Source: Kiritimatiellia bacterium | GTDB taxonomy: Bacteria > Verrucomicrobiota > Kiritimatiellia > RFP12 > UBA1067 | Direction: 5' to 3' | DNA length: 39,318 bases | NCBI GenBank assembly: GCA_027858965.1 | Contig: JAQIBS010000014.1 | Coordinates: 1 to 39,318 of the forward strand | Shown here: piece by piece, positions 32,381-39,318 of the stretch | How the letters are laid out: every line of letters begins with the position of its first letter | Position numbering within the stretch: position 1 is the stretch's first letter | Made by a program: the position numbers and the translations under genes | The notes under the pieces: model-generated | The model's database searches: none | Told to the model about the DNA's origin: nothing | What the model saw: only the letters and a program-made list of their open reading frames with translations

Positions 32381-33589
32381 ATGACCAAGTTGGGTATTTT
32401 GGGGGGATTGGTTTTCGTGGTGGCAGGGATTTGGACACACGCCCTTTGGGCGGACGGGTTTCGCAATCCTCCTGACACGGCGGCGGCGCTGGGTAAAGCA
32501 GGAAACGACATTGTATGGGTTGACGACGCGTCTGCAGTGTTTTATAACCCGGCTAATTTGGTCGATGTCCCGTCGCGGCAGGTGCAAGTCTCCGTATTGG
32601 TCGGCTACTCCTGTGCTGACTATAGTGGTGCGTTGGGACAGACGGAGACGGATTCGCCATGGGGTTTTCTGCCTGGATTTGCTCTTGCCTGGCCGTTAAA
32701 GGAAACGGATTTTGCTCTGGGTTTTGGTGTGCATGTCCCGTTCGGACGTCGGACGCAGTGGAATAATGGCGGGTTCTTTCCTATATCTACCGAAATGTCG
32801 GTGATAGACGCTTCTCCCGCGGTGTCATGGCGCATTTCGGATTCCGTATCGGTCGGGGGCGGGCTTGACGTGTACTACGGTCGTTTGCAATTTCGTCAAT
32901 TGAATATATTTTCACCTGGAGACCGAGTTGAAGCGGATGCGGACGGTTATGCTGTAGGCGGAAATGTTGGCATCACATGGCGCATGACACCCAACCAGCG
33001 CCTAGCCCTGACCTGTCGTGCGCCGTTTGATCTGACATTCAGGGGTGACATGGAAACGGAAAATATCCCTGGGGCAGCCAGCTCGAGCGATCTTGAAACA
33101 ACTTTTAAGTTTCCGACAATTGTGGCACTCGGTTACGGCATCCAGCTTACGGAAACGGTACGCGTCGAAGCGAAAGTCGAGTGGTTACAGTTTTCTCGCT
33201 ACAAGACCATGACCATTGACGCAGGAGCTAACGCCCCCTTGGCAGGTGTTTTGGGGTTGGCCTATGCTCCTCAAAACTGGAATGACACCTGGACATTTGG
33301 TATTGGTCCTGAATGGTGTTTCGCGCGCGACTGGACGTTGCGTGCGGGTTACCTGTATCTCCAGAGTCCGATCCCGGACTCGACGTTCGCTCCCACCGCG
33401 CTGGATGTCGATCAGTCCGTTGTCAGTGTGGGCCTTGGCTATCAGAGAGGCAACCATGCTGTCGATGTTGCTTATGCGCTCGGAATCTTCGATACGCGAC
33501 ACGTCAAAGATAATCAACAGCCGTTTTATAATGGCTCGTACAATTTCCAGGGGCATCTAGCCGCAGTGACCTATTCTTACGCCTTTTAA
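32381..33589 (+). CDS. OmpP1/FadL/TodX-family outer-membrane protein
   Basis: A 402-residue outer-membrane beta-barrel related to FadL, which lets long-chain fatty acids and other hydrophobic compounds through the outer membrane. A signal peptide ends near THALWA. The mature start GFRNPPDTAAALGKAGN..DDASAVFYNPANL is the family's plug-domain signature. Alternating amphipathic strands follow (ALGFGVHVPFGRRTQW, VGGGLDVYYGRLQF). The last residues YSYAF end in an aromatic, as needed for barrel insertion. Length is typical. A sigma-54 promoter precedes it, and the receiver-kinase hybrid gene begins 61 bp after it, probably on the same transcript. The real cargo is unknown; a lipid matching the divergent ketosynthase is inferred. 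Confidence 0.88.
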   Translation: MTKLGILGGLVFVVAGIWTHALWADGFRNPPDTAAALGKAGNDIVWVDDASAVFYNPANLVDVPSRQVQVSVLVGYSCADYSGALGQTETDSPWGFLPGFALAWPLKETDFALGFGVHVPFGRRTQWNNGGFFPISTEMSVIDASPAVSWRISDSVSVGGGLDVYYGRLQFRQLNIFSPGDRVEADADGYAVGGNVGITWRMTPNQRLALTCRAPFDLTFRGDMETENIPGAASSSDLETTFKFPTIVALGYGIQLTETVRVEAKVEWLQFSRYKTMTIDAGANAPLAGVLGLAYAPQNWNDTWTFGIGPEWCFARDWTLRAGYLYLQSPIPDSTFAPTALDVDQSVVSVGLGYQRGNHAVDVAYALGIFDTRHVKDNQQPFYNGSYNFQGHLAAVTYSYAF

Positions 33590-33649
33590 TTGGACGCGCC
33601 TTTTGCGTGTGCAATATCAACTATCTTATGTCTTTTTTAAGGAGACAGC

Positions 33650-34864
33650 ATGATGACATGTGAACAACCAAAACCGGACGATGCGCACCCGACTATCTTA
33701 GTGATCGACGATGAACTTGGCCCTCGCGAGAGTTTGCGCTATCTTCTTAAGGACGACTATCAGGTGCTGTGCGCGGATTCGGTTGCGCGAGGCCTGCTCC
33801 TGCTGCGTGACCAAGCTCCGGACACTGTGATCATGGATATCCGTATGCCGGTACAAGACGGCATCACTGGGCTTCGAGAAATCCGCAAGCTCGACACGGA
33901 ACTGGCGGTGATCATGTTGACCGGTTTTGCAGCGCTGGGTACAGCGCAGGAGGCGATCCGCCATGAAGCGAGCGACTACATCGAAAAACCGTTTGATGCT
34001 TCTGAGATGCGCAGTGTAGTCAAGCATCATGTCGAGCAAACCCGCATGAGGCGTAAGCGGAGCCGTCTTCTAAACGAGGCGGATGCGCTGGATCAGCGCA
34101 TTAGCGAACTTCAGGAAAAAGAATGGCTGGCGGAACTGGGGAAGACTTCCGCGGAGTTCGTTCATGACCTGCGCAATATGCTCACAATGCTTACTGGCTC
34201 ATCAGGTATGTTGCGTCTGGAGGTGGAGGAACTGCAGCAATGCAAGGAGCAGGCCTCGTCAGAGGCCGGACACTATCTCGACATGCTGGAGAATGCGATG
34301 CATCATTGTGTCGACATGCTGGATATGTGGCAGCGTTTGATCGTGCAAAGTCCTCAGCAGCAGACACGGTTCCTTGTCCATGAGTTCTTCAACGCTTGTG
34401 TGGAACCCTGTTTATTTGCGGCGCAGGCTGTTGGCGCGCAAGTGACCTTCGAGAAGCTCGGCAATGACGTCGACATGCTCGGAGACAGCATACAACTCAC
34501 GCGAGTTCTTACTAATCTGGTTCAAAACGCGATCAAAGCCCTGCCTGCCGACAATGGGCAGATCTGCGTTCGTTCGGAAATTCTTGACGCATCTGTTTGT
34601 GTGAGTGTCTCGGACAACGGATGCGGCATTTCAGAAGAGAATCTTAAGCACATTTTCTCTCCAAATTTTACCACCAGGCACGCACACGGAGGCATGGGCC
34701 TAGGGCTGTTCATCGCTCAAAAAGTCGCTCTGGTGCATGGCGGCACCTTGACGGTTGAAAGTACGGTCAATCAGGGGACGACATTTTCCCTCCGGTTACC
34801 TCGATCTAATGCAGCCACTTCGACAAGCTCAGGACAGGCGGATCCGCAACCAAGCGGGGGTTGA
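33650..34864 (+). CDS. Receiver-first hybrid histidine kinase
   Basis: A 404-residue soluble protein in which a receiver domain (1-130, phosphoacceptor Asp 63 in IMDIRMPVQDG, Lys 113) precedes the kinase core. A coiled linker (about 128-160) leads to a HisKA-like segment with His 172 in EFVHDLRNML. The HATPase domain contains NLVQNAIKAL, DNGCGI and GGMGLGLFIAQK. Proteins of this order usually receive a phosphate from another kinase and adjust kinase output, acting as relays or feedback elements. AAGGAGA lies 4 nt before ATG 33650 and 7 nt before ATG 33653. It follows the FadL-like gene and is likely co-transcribed from the sigma-54 promoter. Its last 15 or so residues are encoded by a dispersed repeat and look unnatural. 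Confidence 0.88.
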   Translation: MMTCEQPKPDDAHPTILVIDDELGPRESLRYLLKDDYQVLCADSVARGLLLLRDQAPDTVIMDIRMPVQDGITGLREIRKLDTELAVIMLTGFAALGTAQEAIRHEASDYIEKPFDASEMRSVVKHHVEQTRMRRKRSRLLNEADALDQRISELQEKEWLAELGKTSAEFVHDLRNMLTMLTGSSGMLRLEVEELQQCKEQASSEAGHYLDMLENAMHHCVDMLDMWQRLIVQSPQQQTRFLVHEFFNACVEPCLFAAQAVGAQVTFEKLGNDVDMLGDSIQLTRVLTNLVQNAIKALPADNGQICVRSEILDASVCVSVSDNGCGISEENLKHIFSPNFTTRHAHGGMGLGLFIAQKVALVHGGTLTVESTVNQGTTFSLRLPRSNAATSTSSGQADPQPSGG

Positions 34865-34945
34865 ATGATATACGGAAACAGTGCCAGTAGTAGCAGTAAG
34901 CAGGCAGACCTGGGATGTATAACCACCATTCGACTTCGCTCATGG
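34817..34945. repeat. Two copies of a TTCGAC...CTCA dispersed repeat
   Basis: ACTTCGACAAGCTCAGG (from 34817) and ATTCGACTTCGCTCATGG (from 34928) share the pattern TTCGAC, four bases, GCTCA or CTCA, GG. Similar motifs are scattered through intergenic regions of many bacteria. The first copy lies inside the end of the hybrid kinase gene, the second in the gap before the methyltransferase gene. Confidence 0.5.
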
Positions 34946-35018
34946 CTGGCAGAGAGTGTTGAGACCCTGAGAATCAAAGGTTATGAGCAATCCTGTTTTA
35001 ATCTTGAGGTACTTGGGG

Positions 35019-35852
35019 TCATGGGCGGCGGCCGGATCTGAAGGGGTTCGGACAGAACGCCCAAACCTCCTCTTTGTACTGTCGATATGCGGAGCCAAAC
35101 AGCTTACGGAGAAAGCGTTCTTCGTAATAGGCGCGGGTGATTTCCAACGGAATGAAGATCAGTGTGCCGAACAGCAAGGCCCCCCAGGTGCCGAGAAACA
35201 TCGGCAGTCCGATAATTTCCAGACAGCCACCAAGATAAAGCGGATGACGCATGATCCGGTAGGGGCCTTCGCGTACCAGATGACGCTCGCCGCTTGTGTC
35301 GGAAACATCTACATGAAACTGGTGGCGCAAGGTGTAAAACGCCCAGTAGCGCAACGCGACGCCCGCAACGTAAACCGCCGCGCCACCGGCGACGAACCCC
35401 ATGCCCGGAAAACACCTCCGCACCAAAAACTCGGAGACTGCGGCACCCAGCGTCAGTGTGTATGCGTAGCCGACGGCGATTGCCGTCCAGTCCCGCCCCG
35501 CACCGCTGCTCGCACGACCTGCCCCCTGCAGCATGTACATGGCCCACATCCGCTCTACACAGGCCGCGATAAAGAGAGATACCCCCACGGCTTTCCCTGT
35601 AAATGCCTCCGTGTAGTAATAAAACACTACCGGGAGCAAAACGATACCAACGGCCATCACGGATATACCGTGGAATAGGAGTCTGAAACATCTTAACGGC
35701 TGAACCGTTCCGACATCCGGCGCATGCGCGGTTCTGTCGGTCTTCTGTAGCGCCTGATCACTGAGGGGATTCGTGATCGACGTCTTCTGATCCTGATCGG
35801 GCATCTCACGCTTCAGGATCTCGTTGCGTTTATTTTTCATGCTGGAAAACAT
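35019..35852 (-). CDS. ICMT/PEMT-like integral membrane methyltransferase
   Basis: A membrane protein of about 277 residues from ATG 35852; ATG 35840 and an upstream TTG are alternatives, and none has a good ribosome site. A hydrophilic head of about 55 residues is followed by about five hydrophobic segments. The C-terminal signature of the isoprenylcysteine carboxyl methyltransferase / phospholipid methyltransferase group is clear: LVREGPYRIMRHPLYLGG, with the SAM-binding RHP-Y-G set, and EERFLRKLFGSAYRQYKEEV. Substrates in bacteria are usually lipids or unknown. An inverted repeat ATAGCA-TATC-TGCTAT (35851-35866) overlaps the start. It converges on the receiver-kinase hybrid gene and could modify lipids linked to that module, but nothing proves it. 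Confidence 0.8.
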   Translation of the reverse strand: MFSSMKNKRNEILKREMPDQDQKTSITNPLSDQALQKTDRTAHAPDVGTVQPLRCFRLLFHGISVMAVGIVLLPVVFYYYTEAFTGKAVGVSLFIAACVERMWAMYMLQGAGRASSGAGRDWTAIAVGYAYTLTLGAAVSEFLVRRCFPGMGFVAGGAAVYVAGVALRYWAFYTLRHQFHVDVSDTSGERHLVREGPYRIMRHPLYLGGCLEIIGLPMFLGTWGALLFGTLIFIPLEITRAYYEERFLRKLFGSAYRQYKEEVWAFCPNPFRSGRRP

Positions 35853-36028
35853 AGCATATCTGCTATAACGGGACAAGTGGCAATCGGAAATAGCTATTCC
35901 CGCGCAAATTACCGAAAAATACGATGTCTATCCGCATGGTGGAAAAAATCTAATTAGTGGTAGCGCTCTACGCAGTCATAATTTCAGGAGTTCTGATTTT
36001 TCCACCTTGTTTATTGCAGATATCTGAC

Positions 36029-37369
36029 CTACTTCTTCGTCCGCGGGTCGTAGTTGGTGAGTTTTGTAGGGTTGTCGATATCACTTACCCATGTATTGCG
36101 GAATTTTACGAGGTGCTGGTGTTCCTGAAGACGCAGTGTGTGCGGGCCGGGTGTTTCGCGATCCCCGGAACCGGTTGGGCCTGTGATCTCAATGTCGCGA
36201 TGAACCCATTTGCCGTTAAGTTTCGCGCTCATTCGCGCGTTGGCGCTCTTTTTGTCCCCATCAAACTTTGCCGGGATAAAATAAATATCATATGTCTGCC
36301 ATTCACCAGGTTTTCCTGCTGCGTTAACATCCGGAACACGCTGTTTATAAAGTCCGCCGCATAAGTTGCTGGCAACTTCAAGTCCGAAGGAATTGCAGAT
36401 CTGCAGCTCGTAGCTGCCTTGCAGGTATACGCCGCTGTTGCCTGAAATTTCCGGGCTGTCTCCTTCTTTCAAGGGCGGCGTACAGAACTCGATATGGATC
36501 CGCTGTGTTTCGAAATGTTTTTTTGTATCCATGCTTCCTGCGAACGGCATAGGGGTTGCGACTCCCTTTTCTTTATCAACGGACCACTGGAGATTGCCTT
36601 CTTCGTATTTATTCATCCATGGCACCTTGGCTGGGCGGAGCTGCCAGGCGTCGAGTCCTTTGCCCGGAGCAAGCAGGATGTCAGCGCCGCGTGCCGGGCG
36701 GGCACCCATTGTATCGGTGTCGGCAGCGATCACCTCTGCAGTGTCTGTGGTGTTGAGTTCCATTATCCGCAAATTGCGCCATTTGATTGACATAGGGGTC
36801 GTGTTGCTCCCTACACCATGGACTTGCAGACCGATGATGCCTTTCTTGTTAGCGTCATCAACGAGTTCTGCTACAGGGATATCGTTCAGGTATGTCCGGG
36901 TAACAGGGCCGAGGCAGACGATGCGGACCTTGTTCCATACGCCCGGTTTGTAAGCTGCCTGAGCTTCCGGGGCCTCGACAGGATAAAGCCATCCACGACC
37001 GGCTTCTTCGTAAATGCCGGCGCTCCATTTGCGGGCAGACGGGTCGATTTCACATTGGTAGCCCCAGACGCGGTCGTTTTTTTCGCGGATCTGACTGCGG
37101 AACTGGACGCCGCAGTTAAGAGAGGCGTGTGGAAAGTATTCGTATTCGAGAACAAAATCTCCATATTCCCGGTCGGTACAGAGGAAAGTGTTGGCTGTGT
37201 TAGGTGTGCTTGTTCCTACGATAGTGCTGTCGGCAACTTTGTAGGTGGCTTGGCCTCCATGCTGTTCCCAGCCTTTGAGTGTTTTACCATCGAACAGATT
37301 TTTCCATTCTCTGGCATTGACAGATGCTGCGGTCAGCAGCGATAACAGTATTATTGAGAGATGTTTCAT
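36029..37369 (-). CDS. Exported protein with two DUF1080 (3-keto-disaccharide hydrolase-like) domains
   Basis: A 446-residue exported protein with a signal peptide ending at ASVNA. Two LamG-like beta-sandwich domains of the DUF1080 family follow. The first (about 20-205) begins EWKNLFDGKTLKGWEQHGG and holds YGDFVLEYEYF and NCGVQFRSQ. The second (about 230-440) has HIEFCTPP, NSGVYLQGSYELQICNS and GEWQTYDIYF. Members of this family cleave 3-keto-glycosides or bind glycans, and are very abundant in Planctomycetes and related phyla. Tandem copies suggest binding or processing of long chains. AAGGAA lies 5 nt before ATG 37369. It is downstream of the fucosidase gene on the same strand, so the two may be co-transcribed across a hairpin. 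Confidence 0.85.
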   Translation of the reverse strand: MKHLSIILLSLLTAASVNAREWKNLFDGKTLKGWEQHGGQATYKVADSTIVGTSTPNTANTFLCTDREYGDFVLEYEYFPHASLNCGVQFRSQIREKNDRVWGYQCEIDPSARKWSAGIYEEAGRGWLYPVEAPEAQAAYKPGVWNKVRIVCLGPVTRTYLNDIPVAELVDDANKKGIIGLQVHGVGSNTTPMSIKWRNLRIMELNTTDTAEVIAADTDTMGARPARGADILLAPGKGLDAWQLRPAKVPWMNKYEEGNLQWSVDKEKGVATPMPFAGSMDTKKHFETQRIHIEFCTPPLKEGDSPEISGNSGVYLQGSYELQICNSFGLEVASNLCGGLYKQRVPDVNAAGKPGEWQTYDIYFIPAKFDGDKKSANARMSAKLNGKWVHRDIEITGPTGSGDRETPGPHTLRLQEHQHLVKFRNTWVSDIDNPTKLTNYDPRTKK

Positions 37370-37428
37370 GATATTCCTTCTGTTATTGATTTGATCTAAT
37401 GCGAGTAGAACTCACAACCCTCACCCCC

Positions 37429-37445
37429 GCCCTCTCCCAGAGGGC
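37429..37445. repeat. GC-rich hairpin repeat between fucosidase and DUF1080 genes
   Basis: GCCCTCT and AGAGGGC pair around a CCC loop within a pyrimidine/purine-rich stretch (about 37417-37458). No T-run follows on the minus strand, so it is more like a dispersed hairpin repeat than a terminator. It lies 53 bp after the stop of the fucosidase gene. Confidence 0.5.
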
Positions 37446-37497
37446 GAGGGAGAGAGAGAAAACGTGTTTTTTATCGCTGTTCCTCTGCCATAAGGCA

Positions 37498-39138
37498 CTA
37501 AAATAGCTCGAATTCCCAGATTGACGGAGCAAAGCTTGCATCAAGAATGTTTAGTCGCACATAGCGAGCCTTGACAGGGGTAAACTTCGCTTTGAATTCT
37601 TTTCCGGCTTTAGTACCAGCAAAAGCCACCTGCCATGGCTGTGTGTCATCTGTACGGTATTCAATCTGAAATTTTGTAATGCGCGGTTCTAACTCAGAGA
37701 TTGCCACGCGACTGATATTTTCCTCGTGCAGTAAATCGACATTGAGTATGCAGGCGCGCGTGGCATCGGAAGTTGCCCAGCGTGTATTTCTATCACCATC
37801 CACAGCCTTATCTCCGCCATACTGGGTGTTGTTGCCGTGAACATCTGATGCTTTGGCTGGTTTGCCCGGAGTCAGGGCAAATGAGGACATGTTTGCCCAT
37901 GGGCCTATTGGTGTTGCATTGAATACCGACATCGTTACCCTAGGATCTGCGGAACTTTTTTCAATAACCAGGCGTATGGCATCAGTTTTGACTTCTTCAA
38001 TACGCAGTAAATTACGCTGACCGATCACTGTTCCGCGTGCGACTGTTTTCCACTCTCTTCCATTACGGACATCAATGCGGTAAATTTTTACACGTTCGCC
38101 CTGTGCAATATCCTCTTGCAGATTCACCAGCGTTATAGACTTCTGGTTGTCGAATTCCAGCAGGCAGGAATTTTCTTTCACGGTTCCCTTCGCAATGACA
38201 TTGCTGTATAAACCACGGACAGTTTTACCGAATTTTTTAAGCCGCTGTACATCCGGTGCTGCAAACCTGCCGCGTCGGTCTGGTGGTACGTTGAGCAGAA
38301 GAACAGAGTTGCGTCCGACGGATTTGAAATAGATATCCATCAAATGCTCAATACTTTTGACTTTGTCATCCTGAGCCGCATGATAAAACCAGCCTGGGCG
38401 TATGGAAACATCGCACTCCGCAGGGTACCATACCGGTTTTCCTCCTCGTGTGCGCACACTCGATTCTCCTACGCGGGCAAAGCCGGATTCGTTGCCGACC
38501 CAGCGGATATCCGGTCCTGAAATGGCGATCAGTGCCTTGGGTTGGAGTTTGCGGATCAGAGCAAAATAGCGATCCCAGTCGTAAACCTGTTTCTTTCCAT
38601 TCGGTCCCTCGCCACAGGCGCCATCAAACCAGACTTCATCAATCTGTCCATAGTTCGATAATAATTCTGTCAGCTGATTGCAGAAATAGTCGTTGTAGGC
38701 ATCGGTGCCATAGCTCTTTTCATGACGATCCCAGGGTGAAAGATACAAACCTGTTTTTATGTTTTCCTTGCGACAGGCTGTGATGAATTCCTGGACAACA
38801 TCACCTTTACCGCCCTTCCATGGTGATGATTTTACAGAGTGCTGAGTATAGGCGGAGGGCCAGAGACAGAATCCATCATGATGTTTGGCAGTCAATATCA
38901 TGAGTTTGAATCCACCTGTTTTGGCGGCCTGCACCCATTGATTGCAATCAAGGTCTGTGGGATTGAAGATCTTTTCATCTTCGTTTCCTTTGCCCCATTC
39001 ACGATCTGTAAAGGTATTGACTCCGAAATGACAGAACATGGTCAGTTCCATTTTTTGCCAGGCCAGCTGTTCAGGTGTTGGTGTGGGTGCAGCCATGATG
39101 CTGCAAGCTAATAGTAAGAGAGGGATACAATGTTTCAT
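37498..39138 (-). CDS. Exported GH29 alpha-L-fucosidase with F5/8-type C-terminal domain
   Basis: A 546-residue exported exo-enzyme that removes alpha-linked L-fucose. The signal peptide ends near SIMAA. The GH29 barrel shows MFCHFGVNTFTDREWG, the LTAKHHDGFCLWPS motif with its paired histidines, TGLYLSPWDRHE, and the nucleophile Asp 172 in EVWFDGACGEG. A linker beta-domain (about 320-400) precedes a C-terminal F5/8 (CBM32-like) module (about 415-546) with VDGDRNTRWATSD and YVRLNI. The lack of an easily placed acid/base residue is normal for the family. Only a weak ribosome site precedes ATG 39138. With the rhamnosidases it points to deoxy-sugar-rich glycans such as algal or plant polysaccharides. 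Confidence 0.9.
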   Translation of the reverse strand: MKHCIPLLLLACSIMAAPTPTPEQLAWQKMELTMFCHFGVNTFTDREWGKGNEDEKIFNPTDLDCNQWVQAAKTGGFKLMILTAKHHDGFCLWPSAYTQHSVKSSPWKGGKGDVVQEFITACRKENIKTGLYLSPWDRHEKSYGTDAYNDYFCNQLTELLSNYGQIDEVWFDGACGEGPNGKKQVYDWDRYFALIRKLQPKALIAISGPDIRWVGNESGFARVGESSVRTRGGKPVWYPAECDVSIRPGWFYHAAQDDKVKSIEHLMDIYFKSVGRNSVLLLNVPPDRRGRFAAPDVQRLKKFGKTVRGLYSNVIAKGTVKENSCLLEFDNQKSITLVNLQEDIAQGERVKIYRIDVRNGREWKTVARGTVIGQRNLLRIEEVKTDAIRLVIEKSSADPRVTMSVFNATPIGPWANMSSFALTPGKPAKASDVHGNNTQYGGDKAVDGDRNTRWATSDATRACILNVDLLHEENISRVAISELEPRITKFQIEYRTDDTQPWQVAFAGTKAGKEFKAKFTPVKARYVRLNILDASFAPSIWEFELF

Positions 39139-39205
39139 AACAATGAGTTTACTCTTTTTTTATTGTACAGTGCAAGAGCGTAAGAGGCTAGGTCCGCGCG
39201 GCGAT

Positions 39206-39284
39206 TTGACTCACAATAGATGACACCGAAGCAAGTTCAGTAACTACTTAGAACATCACTGGTTGACTCATAATACATGACACC
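39206..39284 (+). mobile_element. Probable left end of an insertion element (double terminal repeat)
   Basis: TTGACTCACAATAGATGACACC (39206-39227, given here as two joined halves TTGACTCACAA and TAGATGACACC) recurs with two changes at 39263-39284, a period of 57 bp. Directly repeated transposase-binding sites just before a short leader and a start codon are typical of the ends of some transposons. The element would continue beyond the window, and no transposase motif is visible. Confidence 0.4.
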
Positions 39285-39303
39285 CAACAATAAGGGCATG
39301 AAA

Positions 39304-39318
39304 ATGAGTAAATCAGCA
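39304..39318 (+). CDS. Partial gene start, possibly a transposase
   Basis: ATG 39304 follows AAGGG (39292-39296) with 7-nt spacing and opens a frame MSKSA that runs off the window; ATG 39298 is an alternative. The twin repeats just upstream suggest a transposase or its accessory gene. Five codons are too few to identify it. Confidence 0.3.

Noticed and set aside
32117-32587. 156-codon minus-strand frame across the divergent control region
   Set aside because: It covers the sigma-54 promoter and the start of the FadL-like gene, and has no signal or domain.
33591-33606. Sigma-54-like TGG...TTTGC before the receiver-kinase hybrid gene
   Set aside because: The GG to GC spacing is 11 bp rather than the required 10, and the gene is probably read from the upstream promoter.
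35294-35572. Plus-strand frame opposite the membrane methyltransferase gene
   Set aside because: Cys/Arg/Pro-rich shadow of a gene with a clear RHPLYLGG signature on the other strand.
37470-37500. Minus-strand TGGCAGAGGAACAGC resembling a sigma-54 promoter before the DUF1080 gene
   Set aside because: Spacing is right but the -12 element lacks the TT before GC, and it lies directly after the fucosidase stop codon.
1-39318. tRNA, rRNA, riboswitch or CRISPR array
   Set aside because: Intergenic stretches were read for T-loop motifs, regular spacer-repeat units and known aptamer cores; none was found.

Overview
The window looks like a chromosomal segment of a polysaccharide-degrading bacterium of the PVC superphylum, most likely Kiritimatiellota or a close relative. 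This is inferred from gene content: a GH106 rhamnosidase with a second related hydrolase, a GH29 fucosidase, DUF1080 and GH99/71-like proteins, a Tat-exported Gfo/Idh/MocA oxidoreductase, an ASPIC/UnbV protein and DNRLRE and CBM-like secreted proteins. No rRNA, tRNA or CRISPR array was seen, so the taxonomy is an inference.

Bases 1-19.6 kb form a glycan-use region. It holds a secreted DNRLRE protein, a Gfo/Idh/MocA oxidoreductase, a convergent AraC-type regulator and a large multi-domain secreted protein. These are followed by a tightly packed, partly overlapping operon (7.7-15.8 kb): GH106 alpha-L-rhamnosidase, short ASPIC/UnbV protein, ACS-type MFS transporter, U32-like protein and two tandem QueG-like double [4Fe-4S] proteins. 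A second GH106-related enzyme and a convergent GH99/71-like protein close the region. The layout suggests cleavage of a deoxy-sugar glycan outside the cytoplasm, import of the product and an unusual iron-sulphur-dependent step inside.

Bases 19.6-24.9 kb are a scarred, repeat-rich stretch: hairpins, a hexamer microsatellite, two REP-like elements around a VIT1/CCC1-type transporter, a truncated hydrogenase small subunit, two small lipoproteins, an AT-rich subtilase gene and the deleted remnant of an acyl-CoA synthetase.

Bases 24.9-34.9 kb hold the most unusual unit. A ketosynthase, a 7TM membrane histidine kinase, a soluble GAF-PAS histidine kinase and a sigma-54 response regulator overlap one another as one operon on the minus strand. 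Divergently lie a FadL-like outer-membrane protein and a receiver-histidine kinase hybrid, preceded by a well-spaced sigma-54 promoter. This is a candidate circuit that makes or modifies a lipid, senses it and controls its outer-membrane passage.

Bases 35.0-39.3 kb hold an ICMT/PEMT-like membrane methyltransferase, a two-domain DUF1080 protein, a GH29 alpha-L-fucosidase with an F5/8-type C-terminus, and the probable left end of an insertion element that runs off the window.
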